Positions 1 to 15,163 of a DNA stretch of 64,000 bases are shown here, piece by piece. The stretch spans positions 310,001 through 374,000 of the forward strand of contig JAIXMN010000012.1 in NCBI GenBank assembly GCA_025716815.1, in the 5' to 3' direction. The notes below the pieces were generated by a model. The model saw only the letters and a program-made list of their open reading frames with translations. It did no database searches and was not told the origin of the DNA. Position 1 is the first letter of the stretch; every line of letters starts with the position of its first letter. The position numbers and the translations under genes are program-made. Source of the DNA: Dichotomocladium elegans (taxonomy: Eukaryota; Mucoromycota; Mucoromycetes; Mucorales; Lichtheimiaceae).

Positions 1-349
1 ATACATACATACATATATACAATGGATAGATGATGCGATCTGACAGTTTGGAGAATATGTCTTTCTTTTTAGTTATTCAGTCCTCGTCAAGGGAAAAAAA
101 AGATCCCAATTGCTCTCGGGACTGGCAATACCAATAAGGTCGTTCGGGGCTTACCGTACATATACAAAAGCAAAAGTATCGTAGTGGATCACCATTTTTA
201 TTTGTATCAAGACATGGGGAAAAAGGAACATCCATGTGCAAAACGTTTTGGATCGAGATAGCGTTTTGCAGTTTGTCCGAAAAACCGTGGCCTCTTGTGT
301 ATGTAGCACATGTAAGTCTTCTGTCTACATAGGGGACTGTCGAACACCA

Positions 350-483
350 TATAAAGGACCTTTCTCGCAATCCTCCTCCCCCTCCCCCTCCCGGGAAGGG
401 TTTCCCTTTTCTTCTTTCTCTCTCTCTTTTTTTTTTTTTTTTTTAAAAAAACGCATAGCTTCCTCTCCCCCCTCTCAGCATCA
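350..483 (+). promoter_or_regulatory. Core promoter of the small cysteine-rich gene
   Basis: A TATAAAG box lies at 350-356. It is followed by a long CT-rich tract with a T run near 428-444, then the ATG at 484. A TATA box plus pyrimidine tract is a common fungal core-promoter layout. I see nothing coding in 1-349. Confidence 0.5.
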
Positions 484-647
484 ATGCCCACTAGCCAACC
501 GGTGGTCTGTTATCTTTGCGGCTCCTGTAAGAAAACATCCCTCAACACATGCGCCCCCTGCAGATCGAACAGTGCGGATAAGTAACACACTTTTATTTTT
601 GTTTTCTCGCTAGCCAAGCACAAGTCGAGTGATTGTGTAAGCAATAC

Positions 648-678
<31 letters not shown>

Positions 679-968
679 TGTAAATATATCTATCGTTCCC
701 GGTGGACTCTTGCATTAAATATTTATTTTTGTGAATCATCTATAGCCACTGTGTGTTTTGCAAAACAACGCAAGAGAAAGAGAGAGAGAGAGAGTTTGGG
801 ACGACATTGACGAATTGTTTTGTTTGTTTACAATAGCTATTCCTATCGGCCGCTGACAGTCCCAGACGTACCCCACCAACTACAGAAAGAGGAGAAGGCC
901 CCGTGACAAAGCAAGCATTCGAATTCCAAAGAACACTTGGAGGAATTGAAACCATCTATCTATCATGA
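484..968 (+). CDS. Small cysteine-rich, probably zinc-binding protein (96 aa)
   Basis: Hand-built exons are 484-571, 614-636, 746-793 and 837-968. They give 97 codons including TGA, and all junction phases agree. I do not recognise the protein. Seen: an N-terminal cluster of cysteine pairs, CYLC at residues 9-12 with a further Cys at 15, CAPC at 23-26, and DCPLC at 36-40. The last pair is only formed by joining exons 2 and 3, which is good evidence for the splice model. The C-terminal half is polar and rich in Arg, Glu, Thr and Pro. Paired CxxC motifs usually bind zinc in treble-clef or ribbon folds; zinc binding here is inference. Intron 2 carries an (AT)n microsatellite, and an (AG)n run codes for alternating Arg-Glu up to the third donor site. 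Without splicing only a 33-codon ORF would be seen. Tail-to-tail with the dioxygenase gene. Confidence 0.6.
653..679. repeat. (AT)n microsatellite inside intron 2
   Basis: An uninterrupted AT dinucleotide run sits between the donor at 637 and the acceptor at 745 of the small cysteine-rich gene. Such tracts vary in length and could affect splicing of this 109-nt intron. Confidence 0.85.
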
Positions 969-1663
969 ACATCTCTGCTCTATACATATCGTTCATATTG
1001 TACTCTTTTTCACAAATAAGATTTCGCATGAATCCGCTGAACGGCATAGAAGATATCCATTACTTTCCCTTCTGAAAGGACATCTTGGAAGAAAAGACCC
1101 CCATCCCTCCCTCATTCCTTTAGATGACTGTGATCAAATACTGATGATGGAGGCGTTTGAACAATGGATGTGGGTGGTTGAAGCACCACCGCCCTCCCTT
1201 TTTTTTTGCAAAAAAAAAGGATTATAGTAAGGCTCTCGTTTACGGCCATGTACGAAGGTCAATCGGCCTGGTCTTATGTACTTCAAACAGCCAACCGGAC
1301 CTGTGGGGTCATGGGGGTGAAGCGAATTTTTCCCATCAGTGGAGAGGGCGGGTTTTAACCGCCATTCTTCGCGTTCAACATGATCAAAGCGTTTTTCATT
1401 CACCACCCAAAGTCGTTTGGAACTCCTCCTTCTTGCCCCACCCCCAGAAAAAATAGCGTACAGACAACAGTAAACGCTGTACGTACGTATCATTTTTTGG
1501 TGATAGAATGCATTATGCTTTGCGGGCAAATGTTTCCACGCTCTTTATTGTTCTTTTATATATGGGAATGCTGAGTGGAGCGGCGGGAATGAGGATGAGC
1601 GGAGGGGGTGCGGGTTTGGTTCTACCGTACTTTACGAACCAAATGACGGAAGCATGCCCTTTT
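969..1663. other. Intergenic, tail-to-tail
   Basis: Between two convergent stop codons. It holds mononucleotide runs near 1200-1219 and short open frames without motifs or splice consistency. I see no gene in it. Confidence 0.6.
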
Positions 1664-3197
1664 TTAAGCAGCCGTCTTCTGGAGTCTGTAGGGCGCAAAG
1701 TCTTCTTCGGTGACCGGAATAGGTTCACTCGCGCTGGCCATGTTGCATTGCTGGAAAATACGGATGTCGGTCTCCTTGAGTGAACCGACGACCGAATGAA
1801 GTACGCCACGGTTGTGGAAGAAGACCAAGTCGCCATCCTTCCACTCGTGGGCGTACACATTCTCTGGATTGATGGCCGGTCGTTGGATTTTGTAGAGCAA
1901 CTCGCGCACCTTCTTGAGGTCTCCCACAGGCTTGCCGTCAATGATCAAATCTTCTACTGCTGCAGGATGGACCTGCAGGTGGATCTTATTTGTGACAGGG
2001 TTTTTCCAGAGCTATCATATAACGTATTAATGACAACGAGTCCCCCCCCTCTCTCTCTCTCTGTGTGTGTGTGTGTGCAAAGGGAAGAAAAAGAACAGGA
2101 AGCTGACAATTACCATGGGATAAATCTTGATGGCGTCTTCTTCAATGGGAGGAAGCTCATCGCGGGTGAGCTCTTTGCCTTCGGAGACCATGCCCAGACC
2201 AGTCGAGTTCGACTTGGCCTTGGACATCCACAAATAAGGATGAGGGGCGTACTTGACTTGGGTACGGAATGCCAGCTCCTTGAGGTCAGGTGGCAAGATT
2301 TCAAAGGCGTGTTGTCCCGAGATGACTAGTCATTCGAAATAAGTCCCCTTTGTTTCACACCCCGTCCGTCTTCTCCTCTCAACCTACATGCTGTGGTTCC
2401 TAGTTGTACGTCAAGCGTATGTCCTGTTCCATCATCGTACACTACCGTCTGCCGTCTCGGTTCCTATTTATATGGAGGGGGAAAAACAAAATCAACGTCC
2501 ATGAGTTTGTTGTCCCTCTCTCTACACTTGCTATATATATATATATGTGTGTGCATGTATTAAACATTACCGGGTTCTTGAATCCAAATAAGCTAGTCAC
2601 CTTGGGAAGGTTGAGCTTGTAAAGTGCAGCATCCATATGCCATCGGTAGAATCGCGTCTTTCCATTGGCTATGTCCTCCTCCGACAGTGGTGTGTGATGA
2701 AATACCCGATGGTCGGGGTGAGTGAGCTTGCGTTCCTCGATGCCCTGGTAATTCTTGACCACGCCGTTGCCGAGCAGCTGTACCTGCGGCACATCGGGCA
2801 AAGGCGACAAGTCTCTGGCAATCACCGACTCCTTTGCACGATGCTGCTTGCCGTGTCCGTACAAGTCCACCTCGGGATCAAATCGTTTGGTCACTTCGTA
2901 TTGTGTTTTTGGTTGGAGATGCGACTGGTTTCGAACTACAACAACCTGGTATGTGTACACGGCTTCTTCGAGCTTCTTAAAGTCATGGTCTAGACAAGTG
3001 TTTTCAAGGGTTTAGTGTGTGAGAAAAAGAGAGAGAGAGAGAGAGAGGGAGCTGATTCTTTTCTAAGGGAAAAGGATCGGTGGGTAGGCGGATAAGATAC
3101 CACTCAACGTTTCCAGGTCTAAATCATGGATCATGGCACCGAAATCCACGCCGGACTGAGCCGCAGTAGGCTTGATGGGTTCAATGGTAAAGGTCAT
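1664..3197 (-). CDS. TauD/TfdA-family 2-oxoglutarate-dependent dioxygenase (383 aa)
   Basis: Exons are 3101-3197, 2571-2989, 2388-2463, 2114-2325 and 1664-2011; they sum to 384 codons with TAA. The family uses Fe(II), O2 and 2-oxoglutarate to hydroxylate sulfonates such as taurine (yeast Jlp1) or related acids, releasing sulfite in sulfonate users. Seen: the RWHMDAAL motif supplies the first His and Asp iron ligands (HxD). VYDDGTG and TTAFISGQHAFE follow in the order typical of fungal members. The distal His and the oxoglutarate-binding region are in exon 5 around HNRGVLHSVVGS. Length fits the fungal Jlp1-like group (about 380-410 aa). The small 76-nt third exon is needed to restore both the frame and the family's YDDGTG segment. 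The likely location is the cytosol. The exact substrate cannot be told from the sequence: sulfonate or 2,4-D-like acid are both possible. Confidence 0.9.
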
Positions 3198-3317
3198 CTT
3201 TTGCGAATGAAGAAAAAAAAAAAGGCGCGAGAGTCAGAAGAAGGAGATAGAGAGCGAAGAGTAAAAAGATAAGAAGGAAACCGAGAGCTGACCCGTTGCT
3301 GTCCAAGGGCTGTTCTG

Positions 3318-3325
3318 TTTATATA
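3318..3325 (-). promoter_or_regulatory. TATA box of the dioxygenase gene
   Basis: TATATAAA on the minus strand, about 120 bp upstream of the ATG at 3197, at a normal fungal spacing. Confidence 0.5.
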
Positions 3326-4362
3326 GCCGTGATTGAGGATAGCATGCATATTCCTGCGGAGTTGGTGCATGCGGATAGAGTGTAGTAACATGAATGGCGA
3401 ACTTGACCAATGATAGCTCGATTATACACAATACTCTTTAATTTCTGCAGCTTGGCTCGATCTTTTCCATTTAATTACAGAGACAGGTAGCGCCGCTGTT
3501 GCTTGGAAGAAGCAGCGAAAGAGAAGAAAGAGGTGCACGGAGCTGGATGGATTATTTTATCAATGACGCAAACCTCTTCTTACCTGACAATACCCCCACC
3601 CCCCCAACCCCCCGCTCATCGCATGCGCTACGTAACTGCTACAAGTATATATATACACTCCTTAATTCATGCGAGCTTCTTCTCTTCTCCTCCCGCGGAG
3701 AAAATGCTTTAATACAAAACCTGGAAGAAGAGGGAAAGGGAATGAGGGTTCCTTCGCTGTTATCGGCCGTTACCAAACGGGTCTGCATCCGGCAACGAAC
3801 GAGAGCGAGTGAGCAAGAAACTGCCCGCTGATCAGCGTGGCGCAATATAGTCCCTATATCCAGGAGAACCGAAAAATGCAAAAGTATGTCATATATTCTG
3901 ATCGAGCTCATGACCTGATAAGTCATCACCCATCGCCTTGGCCTATCATCGACAACCTCCAACGACTATATGATGCACGTCTTACATTGCAAAACCACAC
4001 ACCCACACACACATGGATATTGCACTTACGCACACCCCCATGATGATCTTTTTGCCACCAACCCATCGTCCGAACCAACCCGTCTTGGTTATCTCGCGTA
4101 ACACACATTACACAAAACTTTATCCGAAAGATAACGATTACCTTATCTCGATCAACTTTTTGTTATTTTCTTCTGCATTTTTTTTTTATTAGTATGATTA
4201 TTCAAATGACGATGAAAGAACAGTAATAAGTAGAGAGAGAGAAAAAGAAAAGAGAGAGAGAGAGGGAGAAATGACTAGGTAGTAGTAGTAATAAAGAGGA
4301 GAAAAATGAAGAAAAATGTACATTAATATTACAAGTCCCCCTTCAATGGCACAGGGTTTTTT
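3326..4362. other. Intergenic between dioxygenase start and MAPKKK stop
   Basis: Upstream region of the dioxygenase and downstream region of the kinase. It contains a C-rich run near 3595-3613, AG-rich runs near 4233-4265 and several short frames with no recognisable content. No gene seen. Confidence 0.55.
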
Positions 4363-7300
4363 TTAATCGTCCAGGTCATCCTGCTGTTGCTGAGACCGTA
4401 ATAGTTCGCGTTGCTTCATATATTCCTAACAAACAAAAATGGTTCAACCTTTTTTCCCCATACCTCCCTCAACCTTCCGAGCCATGCGGTGGACTCGCCT
4501 ACCTGGAAGTTAAAGTTAGTGACTTGGCGTGCAAACGGATGCACTAAAAGTTCAGCAGCAGTGGGCCGGTCGTCCGCATTGCTAACAAAGAGTGGTCATT
4601 ATCCAGAAGCTCTGCTCGGGCTGTTTCTTACATGATGAAACATTGATTCAAAAAATCCTTGGCTGTCTCAGATGCTTCTTCCGGCAAGGGTGGTGCATTG
4701 TACTTGCCCAGCTAAGAACGAAAATAGTCAGATCAGAAGTGCAAACGCAATGGAAACATTCGTTCAATGACTTACGCTGTAAAGAGCAGCCAGCATGTTC
4801 ATGTCCATCCATGGGTGCTTTCCAGTGAGCATCTCGATCACCGTGCATCCCAAACTCCAAATATCAATCTTTGCGCTGTAAGACGTGCCCTTCACCACCT
4901 CTGGAGCCATCCAAAACACCGTGCCCTTCATCAGCGTGTTTGATTTCGGGTCGTATGCCTCTTCTTGATCGCTCGGCTTCGACAGACCAAAATCCGTGAT
5001 TTTGCACACACCGTCATTATCCACCAAAATATTGCTTGCCTTGATATCCTATTTGAAAATTACACGATGATAAGGATCACTCGTCCGCCCAGCAATTAAT
5101 TCACCCCTCCATGTCCAGTACATACACGATGCATAATATTACGGTCATGCAGGTATTCGAGCCCGAGCAGGATCTGTCGCGTAAAGAAACGAACCATCAC
5201 CTCCTCAAATTTACCGCCCTTGTTCAGCGCGCTGAGAATACTTCCGCCGGGGATGTACTCTAGGAAGATATTGATGTGGCCCTCGTCTTCGTCATAATCG
5301 TAGCCAAGATATTGTACAATATTGTCGTGCTCCAAATTTTTGAGAAGAGAGATCTCTCGGTAAAGCGAATCCACGGCATCCTTCATTTTTGAATTGAGCA
5401 TGTCCGACTTGGTCTTTGGCGCATCTACTTCTTTCACAGCAATCCATTCGCCCGCTGCCGTGTTCAACGCGTGGTAGACCCGTCCAAACGAGCCCCGCCC
5501 AATCAGCTCACCACGCAGCCATTGCATCTTCGTAGGCGCAGGATACTCCGGCCCGGGCGCTGCTAACGTCTGTCGCTCCACGATCATTCCGGGTTTCACC
5601 TGCTCTACTGTGCGATCCCACATTTTCGTGCTTCGTCTTCGAACCATCCCGCCCCGGCTGGCGTTCTGTGAATGCCGCCAGTTCTTGTGCGCCTCCTTGG
5701 CAACCACTCGGATTGATTTGCGATAGCCTAAAGGTCGCCGTGAAAGCCCCGTCGTACCCACGAGCGGAGGCCGGTCGGACTCTACGGATTTCACTTGCTC
5801 CTCCTGTTCCTGATCAATCTCCTGAGCCTCGTCCTGATCCTCACGCTCTTGCGCCGGAGCCATCGACTGGATTGGAACTACCGGTTCGCCTTGGACCTGC
5901 TGTCTTTCGCCTGCACTAGTGGCAGGCATTGCTGCGCCCGCTGCGGCTGCTGAGGGCTCAATAAAGATCTCCTTATCCAAATCGTGGCCAGGAAGATACT
6001 TGTCAATATCGCGGTACAATTGCTCAATAGACGGTCGCTCGCCCCACGTCTCTTCCTCTTGGTCCTGAGAGCTCGGTAGCGGGGATGTCAATGATGCGAG
6101 GGCTGAGTCACCCTCTTCGTTGGATCCAGGAATTTCAATATGCAAATTCTTATTATTTTTGTTCGCGTAATGTGAAACGATTCCTTCGGGATTCTCAAAG
6201 TGAACAGTCGCCCGGCCATTGGCACGGCCCTGCCTCTCGCTGATCATAGACAGTTCATCCGTGGAGTATTGGCGTCGATGGATCCATCTCCCCTTCAGAC
6301 GTGCATCGCTTGACTGACTCAACTGGGGTCGCCGTGGAACCTGCTCTGGTCGCGAATACCCGTGACTTTCACCAAGCTCATCCACTGTCAAGAGGTCAGT
6401 GTGCCTGTAAGTGCTTGTCTGCTCGCTCCTCGACGAATTCATAACCGTCCGTTGCAAGACATGTGGATTCCCCAGGGACACGTCATTCTCATCAACCATG
6501 CTACCATTAGAAAGTTGAAACTTGGGTTCATTTTGGGATCGATATATCGAGTGATCGGAGGCCGCACCGCTCGTATGAGTTGGCCAATTATTATCGTCAC
6601 GGTATTTCTCTGTTCGGCTCGCCATGGGGGCGTAATTATTGGGGGTGAAGGTACCGATGGGTGACGTAGCCATCGTCGGACTCTGAGGGTTAGATCCCTG
6701 ATGGTAAAAACCTGGCATTGCGTCCGTGTAGGCCATGTGCTGGTTCTGTTGTATTTCAGATCGAGTATACGGAGTGTTGGGATATGATCTTTGATGTGTC
6801 CAAGTTAGATTTAGTAACCTAGTCACAATTACGTTCACGAATACTATTTTTTACCGGTGGTACTGATATCGGTAGCCATAATTACTGGGTATATCTGGAT
6901 GAATGCCACGACCGTCTAGAGCGTAAGGAGGTCGGACGTGATCGACTGACACAACCAAAATCTGATCCGTCAAGCGCTCGGTGGCATTTCGGCATATGGT
7001 GACCAATTCTTCATCCGTTAAAGGCGCGTCTACGAAAATAAAACAGTTCGATAAAGCTACACGTTAGTCATCGGAAGATGCCTATTGGGTTGTGTCTATT
7101 GATTTCTCTCACAGAAGACATCTCCATTTTCGTGATGATAGAGCGTGCCATTCTCGTGGTAATAGAGAAAATGGTCGCCCTTTAAATTGAGCTTATCCAA
7201 GATTGCACGCTTAATATCCGCCGGATCATGAATGTCTGTCACTGTCAAACTAAGGAACGTTTCGGAGTCTGCGGTGATTTGGATGCGCTGTGCTGTATGC

Positions 7301-8337
7301 TGTCGATTTGTAAGGGAGGAAGGATAAGCCGAATAATTTCGATAAGGCTTAGGGAGGGGCGGCGTAGGCTGAATCCGTTGCTGTTGTTGCTGCTGTTGTT
7401 GATCCTAATTTAACATCATTAGATTGAGCATTAAAAACTGGAGTGTCCAATCCCACTTCTAACCTGGAGCTGCTGAACGCGTTTTCCAGCAATCTTCCAG
7501 CCTTCCTTGGGGTCTTCGTTTTTGGGTATTGGGCTGGACGGCGCAGTAGTCCAGTCAAACGTGGGAACTCTAGGTGACGACACGTTCGTCATGGACGGGG
7601 TGATGGTCATTGTATTACTCAGCGATCGCTGCCGACCATTGACGGGCGTGAATTCCCGAGACTCTTTCGAGCGAAGCCGTCCCTGATACAATGGTCGAAA
7701 TTGCGACATGTCGTAGTTGAGCTGATTGACAATCTTTGAGATTTGTTGGGGATTCGATGAAGTACGTTCGGGAATGAATGGTCGAATTTTCGCATAATCC
7801 GAATCAATGGCATGAACATTGCTATTCGTGCGCGTGGAAGGTAGACCTGTATACGGTGGTGATGATCGGACAGTGCCAGTCTGCGGAGGTCGTCCAAAGC
7901 CCCCAGAATAAGATGTAATTGTAGAATCTGCATACTTTATGAAATGGTTATATTTCCCCTTTTTAGCTCAAAAACAGCCATCAGCTTACTTGACTAGGAG
8001 GGCTGTCGTTGCGCAATGATTGTATACGTTTGTGTAGTCGAACAAGGTCTGTTACTGATATTGACTGTTGTAACAAGTCGTTCAAGCTGCTGGGCGTCAA
8101 GTTGAGAAACTGGTGACCTTGAATATTTCTATCTACAATAAAAAAAAAAGTAAACGATGAGCAATATAGGAATTATGTAGCATCATGAAGTTTTCTGCTT
8201 GTACCTTTAAAGGTGCGGGACACAGACGACCAGCCGTTTTCGTCCAGCCAGCGGACGACTTTGTCGACCGACCAGTCTACCGCTACTCCCCGATAGGTAG
8301 AATGAGGATTCACATTGCGTTTTGAATCCGCTGCCAT
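4363..8337 (-). CDS. MAP kinase kinase kinase, Bck1/Ste11 family, with SAM and RA-like N-terminal domains (1123 aa)
   Basis: Exons are 8205-8337, 7990-8132, 7464-7934, 7113-7404, 6855-7029, 5126-6788, 4776-5048, 4632-4711, 4503-4581 and 4363-4425. They make 1124 codons, phase-consistent throughout. It should phosphorylate a MAPKK in a fungal MAPK cascade. Seen: a SAM-like domain near residues 14-85 (VDWSVDKVVRWLDENGW), a Gln run, a ubiquitin-like RA-type region near 285-385, a long disordered stretch, and a C-terminal kinase domain from about 830. The G-loop is GRGSFG, the catalytic Lys lies in IAVKE, HRDIKASN is split across an intron, DFG is present, and GTVFWMAPEVV forms the activation segment. 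The kinase segment resembles Bck1 (cell-wall integrity), while a SAM plus RA N-terminus is more like Ste11/Byr2. I therefore leave the symbol blank. Head-to-head with MCM3. Confidence 0.92.
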
Positions 8338-8602
8338 TAGAGACGAGAGGAATAAAAAACGAAATAGGGTAGGAGGAGTAGGGTGGGGTGGGTAAGTGTA
8401 TTGGGTTGGGGGTAGTCGGTTGAGGGAGTCGTCGAGAAGAAATAAAAAAGAAAGGAAGCGAGAATGGGGGAGGGGAGGCGAGGGAAGACAAGGTTGTCCC
8501 TTTTTCCCCGCTGGTTGGCCCCCATCCCGCACACAAAAAATTTCACTCTCCTTCCTCCCCCTTTCATTTTTCTTCTCGCCCTTTTCGTTCTCTGTACCTG
8601 CC
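8338..8602. promoter_or_regulatory. Bidirectional promoter, MAPKKK / MCM3
   Basis: The 265 bp separating the two divergent ATGs. It is strongly strand-asymmetric (purine-rich then pyrimidine-rich near 8530-8595). No clear TATA or ACGCGT box was seen. Confidence 0.6.
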
Positions 8603-11806
<3,204 letters not shown>

Positions 11807-12011
11807 ACTAGTTTTTTATACGTATCATCCATGTTATTTTCTCTCTCTCACACATTCATTCTCCCCCTGTTTCTCTCTTCCTCCACACGAAAAGAAAAAA
11901 TTTTATGCTTATCTGTATTTCTTATTTTTTGGGTGAGGGACTGTATGTGTTTGTGCAATGCGTATGTGTATGTGTATGAGCTATGGGATTCAAGCAAAAG
12001 AAGAAACAAAA

Positions 12012-13787
12012 TCATGCGGTGATATCGTGCGGTAGCAGATGGGTTCGCTTGGAAAGCATATTCCGGAGCCGTAGCGTGGACCCAGGACCCCGGGAAACAG
12101 GCGGTTTCGAGGTAGATGTAGCCGGTTTCTTTAGAAGAATAGGAATGCACGAATCGGGATGCGTTAAATTTGCTTTGTTGGATGGAGATGTCATTTTCGT
12201 TTTCTGGGGAGACGATGAGCGCTTTGTGGTTCGTGTCACAGATGGGGCCTTGATAACCGGACGCGTTGAAGTCGCAGGATGAAGTTTAAGGCCTAGAGGC
12301 GGCGGGGCTGGACAACGAACGCGTCGAGGCACCGGCGGTGCTGGCATTACGGGTGTCGTGGGCGAAGCATTGGCACCGAGAGGATTGGTGGTGGTTGGTA
12401 AGCCTGCATGGAGTGATGAGGTTCGGCTGTGCGTAGTGGGACTACGTGGAGACGTGGCATGTAGGTCTGCAATTGACTTCCGGCGACGGATAGCAAGTGG
12501 AGGCGGGGGCGATTCACGCTATTGAAGCAGCTCGTAAGAGTTTTTTCCCCACATGACAGGCGGGATCTGTTCTTACATATTTGGCGTTCACGAGGGCATC
12601 CTGAGCATCGAGGATCTCAAGAATATCCTTGCCATCTATCCGCATAGGGGCATCCTGGACATAGGTTCGCCAGAGTCGGACACTCTCCCGGATTTTGGTG
12701 GACAGCTAAAAGGGACGATCATGTGTTTAGTCAGTCAATAAACAAACATGAGGGGTAGATTGGGGAGGGGTATGCGGGCGGGGGAGGGGAGGGGAAAGGG
12801 CAGCTGAACCGGACAAGGCATCCACAGGGCCCATCGATACAGGGCACACACACACACATGCACAAGCACAAATATAAACACAAACGTACTGTGACAATTT
12901 CCATCGGATTATGCCGGGCCTTGTTCTTTAGAAGAATGCTATGTCGTTTCAGGTTGCTTTTTGCTGCAAGCGCCACTGTTTTGGCTAGATCAAGGTCTAC
13001 CTTGATCTTCTGGAGAGCCTGAGTATCATCTTTTTCCGGTGCTATTGTCAGAAACATTGCAACAGCAGCAGTGCAGCTCTTCGTCTGCACACCAACTCAC
13101 TCACCCATATCATGCACTGTTTTGAAAAAGGTGTCTGCATCAATATCGAGTTCGCGCAAGAGCTGGTTAATCTGGCGCACAAGTGATTTTGTATCTGTCC
13201 TTGGCCGAATTGTACGCGTGTGGGTTGACTAGAGTTGCATGTGGCATTCAGTTCCCCTTCCTCGCACTCCTTTCAAGAACCAGCCGTCTCTCCTTAACGC
13301 CTCTCTCTCGGTCTGTCTTCGAGCGCTTTTCTTACCCGTAGCGTTGGTTGCCTTGAATAGAGATCGGTTGCTGACCTAATCGCCTTATCCAGGCTGGCTT
13401 CTGCATCAAGCAGCATGAGCCGACCTTCACCTCCATCCTCCGTCAGCCCAAGTCCTTTGAGAATATTTTCGATCTGTTCTGTCGACTGTTCCACGTTGTG
13501 AATGGCCTGCTGGGTCAGTTCGAGCTGCCCTAGGAGCTCATTGAGCTCAGACGTCTTGAGTGCAAGAATGGACCGCAGATTCGAAACGGTCTGCAGGCCC
13601 TAATGCCAGCATTGAACATTAGCCAAAGTAACATGGAGAATGGAAAAAAAAAGTGCTGGTTACACTACGTGGCGAATGTTGCACTGACCTCGTCCAGCTT
13701 GTTTAAGAGCTGGTATATGGACTGGTCTTCCAGTTGTTGTTGCGTCGCTGAAGGAGAAACATACGAGTCAGGAGCAATGGCCGTCAT
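12012..13787 (-). CDS. Uncharacterised coiled-coil protein with basic Ser/Pro-rich tail (424 aa)
   Basis: Exons are 13689-13787, 13336-13599, 13105-13228, 12890-13041, 12577-12705 and 12012-12518. They give 425 codons with TGA and consistent phases. I do not recognise a family. Seen: residues 20-120 form a predicted helical coiled coil (VSNLRSILALKTSELNELL, then a second heptad block), followed by helical segments around LVRQINQLLRELDIDADTFF and LRTYV-like stretches. The C-terminal 170 residues are low-complexity, rich in Ser, Pro, Thr, Lys and Arg with several SP/TP sites, so phosphorylation is plausible. No signal peptide or membrane helix. Both neighbours are independent genes. The start ATG is 13787; no in-frame upstream exon was found. 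Function unknown; a cytoskeletal or scaffold role is only a guess from composition. Confidence 0.8.
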
Positions 13788-14097
13788 TAGTGAAAGGAGG
13801 AGCAAGCAAATTAGCAAGCAGCAATCGGCATTGCTTTTTTTTTTTAACACAGAAGAGGGGGGGGAAAGACGGACAAACAAGAATTGCAGTGCAACGCTTT
13901 TGGCGTTCTTTTTTTGACAGGGACGCGGAATTTAGGTTTTTCCCTCGTATCGGCAGTGGAAGCTGACCTCCCCCTGAACCCCTTGATCAAACCACCCGCC
14001 CCTCGACTACCCGATTCTTCTTTATTCTCTCTCCAGTAAATCCATCTAGCAGTGTCTTTCAGGAACTTTTCTTTAAATGAATCACTGTGTTCTCCTT

Positions 14098-15163
14098 TTA
14101 TGAGCGGTGGCCAGAAGATGGCTTTTGCGGCGTGCTCTTCTTGCAAGGTGGGGGTATAGGAGACTTTGGATCGATCGGGTCATGCACAACCTTCCCGACT
14201 CGATAGTACGTGTGGTGGTTTGCGTAAAACTTCTTCCAGTGATTCACACCCTAAAAGGAATATACCTTCTCTCTTGGATTTCCTCCATCTCTTTCTCTTT
14301 CTGTTTTTCTCTCGCTCTTCTTTCTATCTTCTCCATCTCGGAAGTGTCCATCCGTGACACAAAAACGAGTAGCAGAGAGAAAAAAGAGAAAGAGAACGAG
14401 AAAGAGGAAAAACGAGATAAGGCTCCAGTCAATCATGAAACTCTATTTCTCTTCCTCTGGCTATTTCTCTTACATTAATCTCGGCATCCGACAAACCGCG
14501 TAAATCGTGTGTTAAATGGTCTTCAAAGCAACCTGTCACGTAGGCCCGTGCAGCATCTCGACCAGCAAAGTGATTGTAGCTGCCACCCTTTCAAAAGCTC
14601 GAAACTTAAAAAACCAGTTCTCCTCAGGAGTAAATAGGATGATAGAAACTTACATAACCGTACCACATCCGACCCTTGGTGACATCGTAGACATCGCCAC
14701 TGGACGAAACAGGGAAGTGTAAGGAGACCGAAATGTAGGGCAAGGGTGACGAAAATTAGCAGACTTACTCGATGGCCAAGTAGATTGGGAGATTGGGATT
14801 ACTTCCATCGTACTTGATCAATTCCTGTTCTGTGAACACAAGGTCTCTTCTCTACCCACAAAAAGATTTCAGTGATTTCATAGTAGAAAAGACGGTGGAA
14901 GAGGGGGTGACGATGGCAATTACAGGGATATATGTGTTTATGTTCGTCCATTTGCCGCGGTAACCCCAAGTCCAGGTCTGCGTGATGAGATATGATGAGC
15001 CGAAGAAGATGATTACGAGCCAGACGAGAGCGCTAAGCAGATTCATAAGGATCGATTGCAGACGCCCTCTTTTCATCTGTTGTTGATCGCCTGCGGTCGC
15101 GGGACTGGTGCTCCCTGTTGCTTCCGTTGCGGCGTTTCTTGTCTTTCGTTTATGGACGGCCAT
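14098..15163 (-). CDS. Cytochrome b5-like heme/steroid-binding (MAPR family) membrane protein (211 aa)
   Basis: Exons are 14924-15163, 14769-14851, 14654-14699, 14474-14587 and 14098-14250, 212 codons with TAA. MAPR proteins (Dap1/PGRMC relatives) bind heme and support sterol P450 enzymes at the endoplasmic reticulum. Seen: a basic N-terminus, one strong membrane helix at about residues 41-62 (LLSALVWLVIIFFGSSYLI), then the cyt-b5-like core: FTEQELIKYDG, IYLAIDGDVYDVTKG, and MWYGYGGSYNHFAGRDAARA with the Tyr residues used for heme in this family. ANHHTYYRVGKV follows in the last exon. The tail is Pro/Lys-rich. It is single-pass and probably N-in. The role in sterol metabolism is inference from the family. 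Confidence 0.93.

Noticed and set aside
1134..1529. 131-codon open frame on the minus strand near the left end
   Set aside because: Composition reflects mononucleotide runs (poly-Lys, Gly-Gly-Gly); no motif, promoter or splice support.
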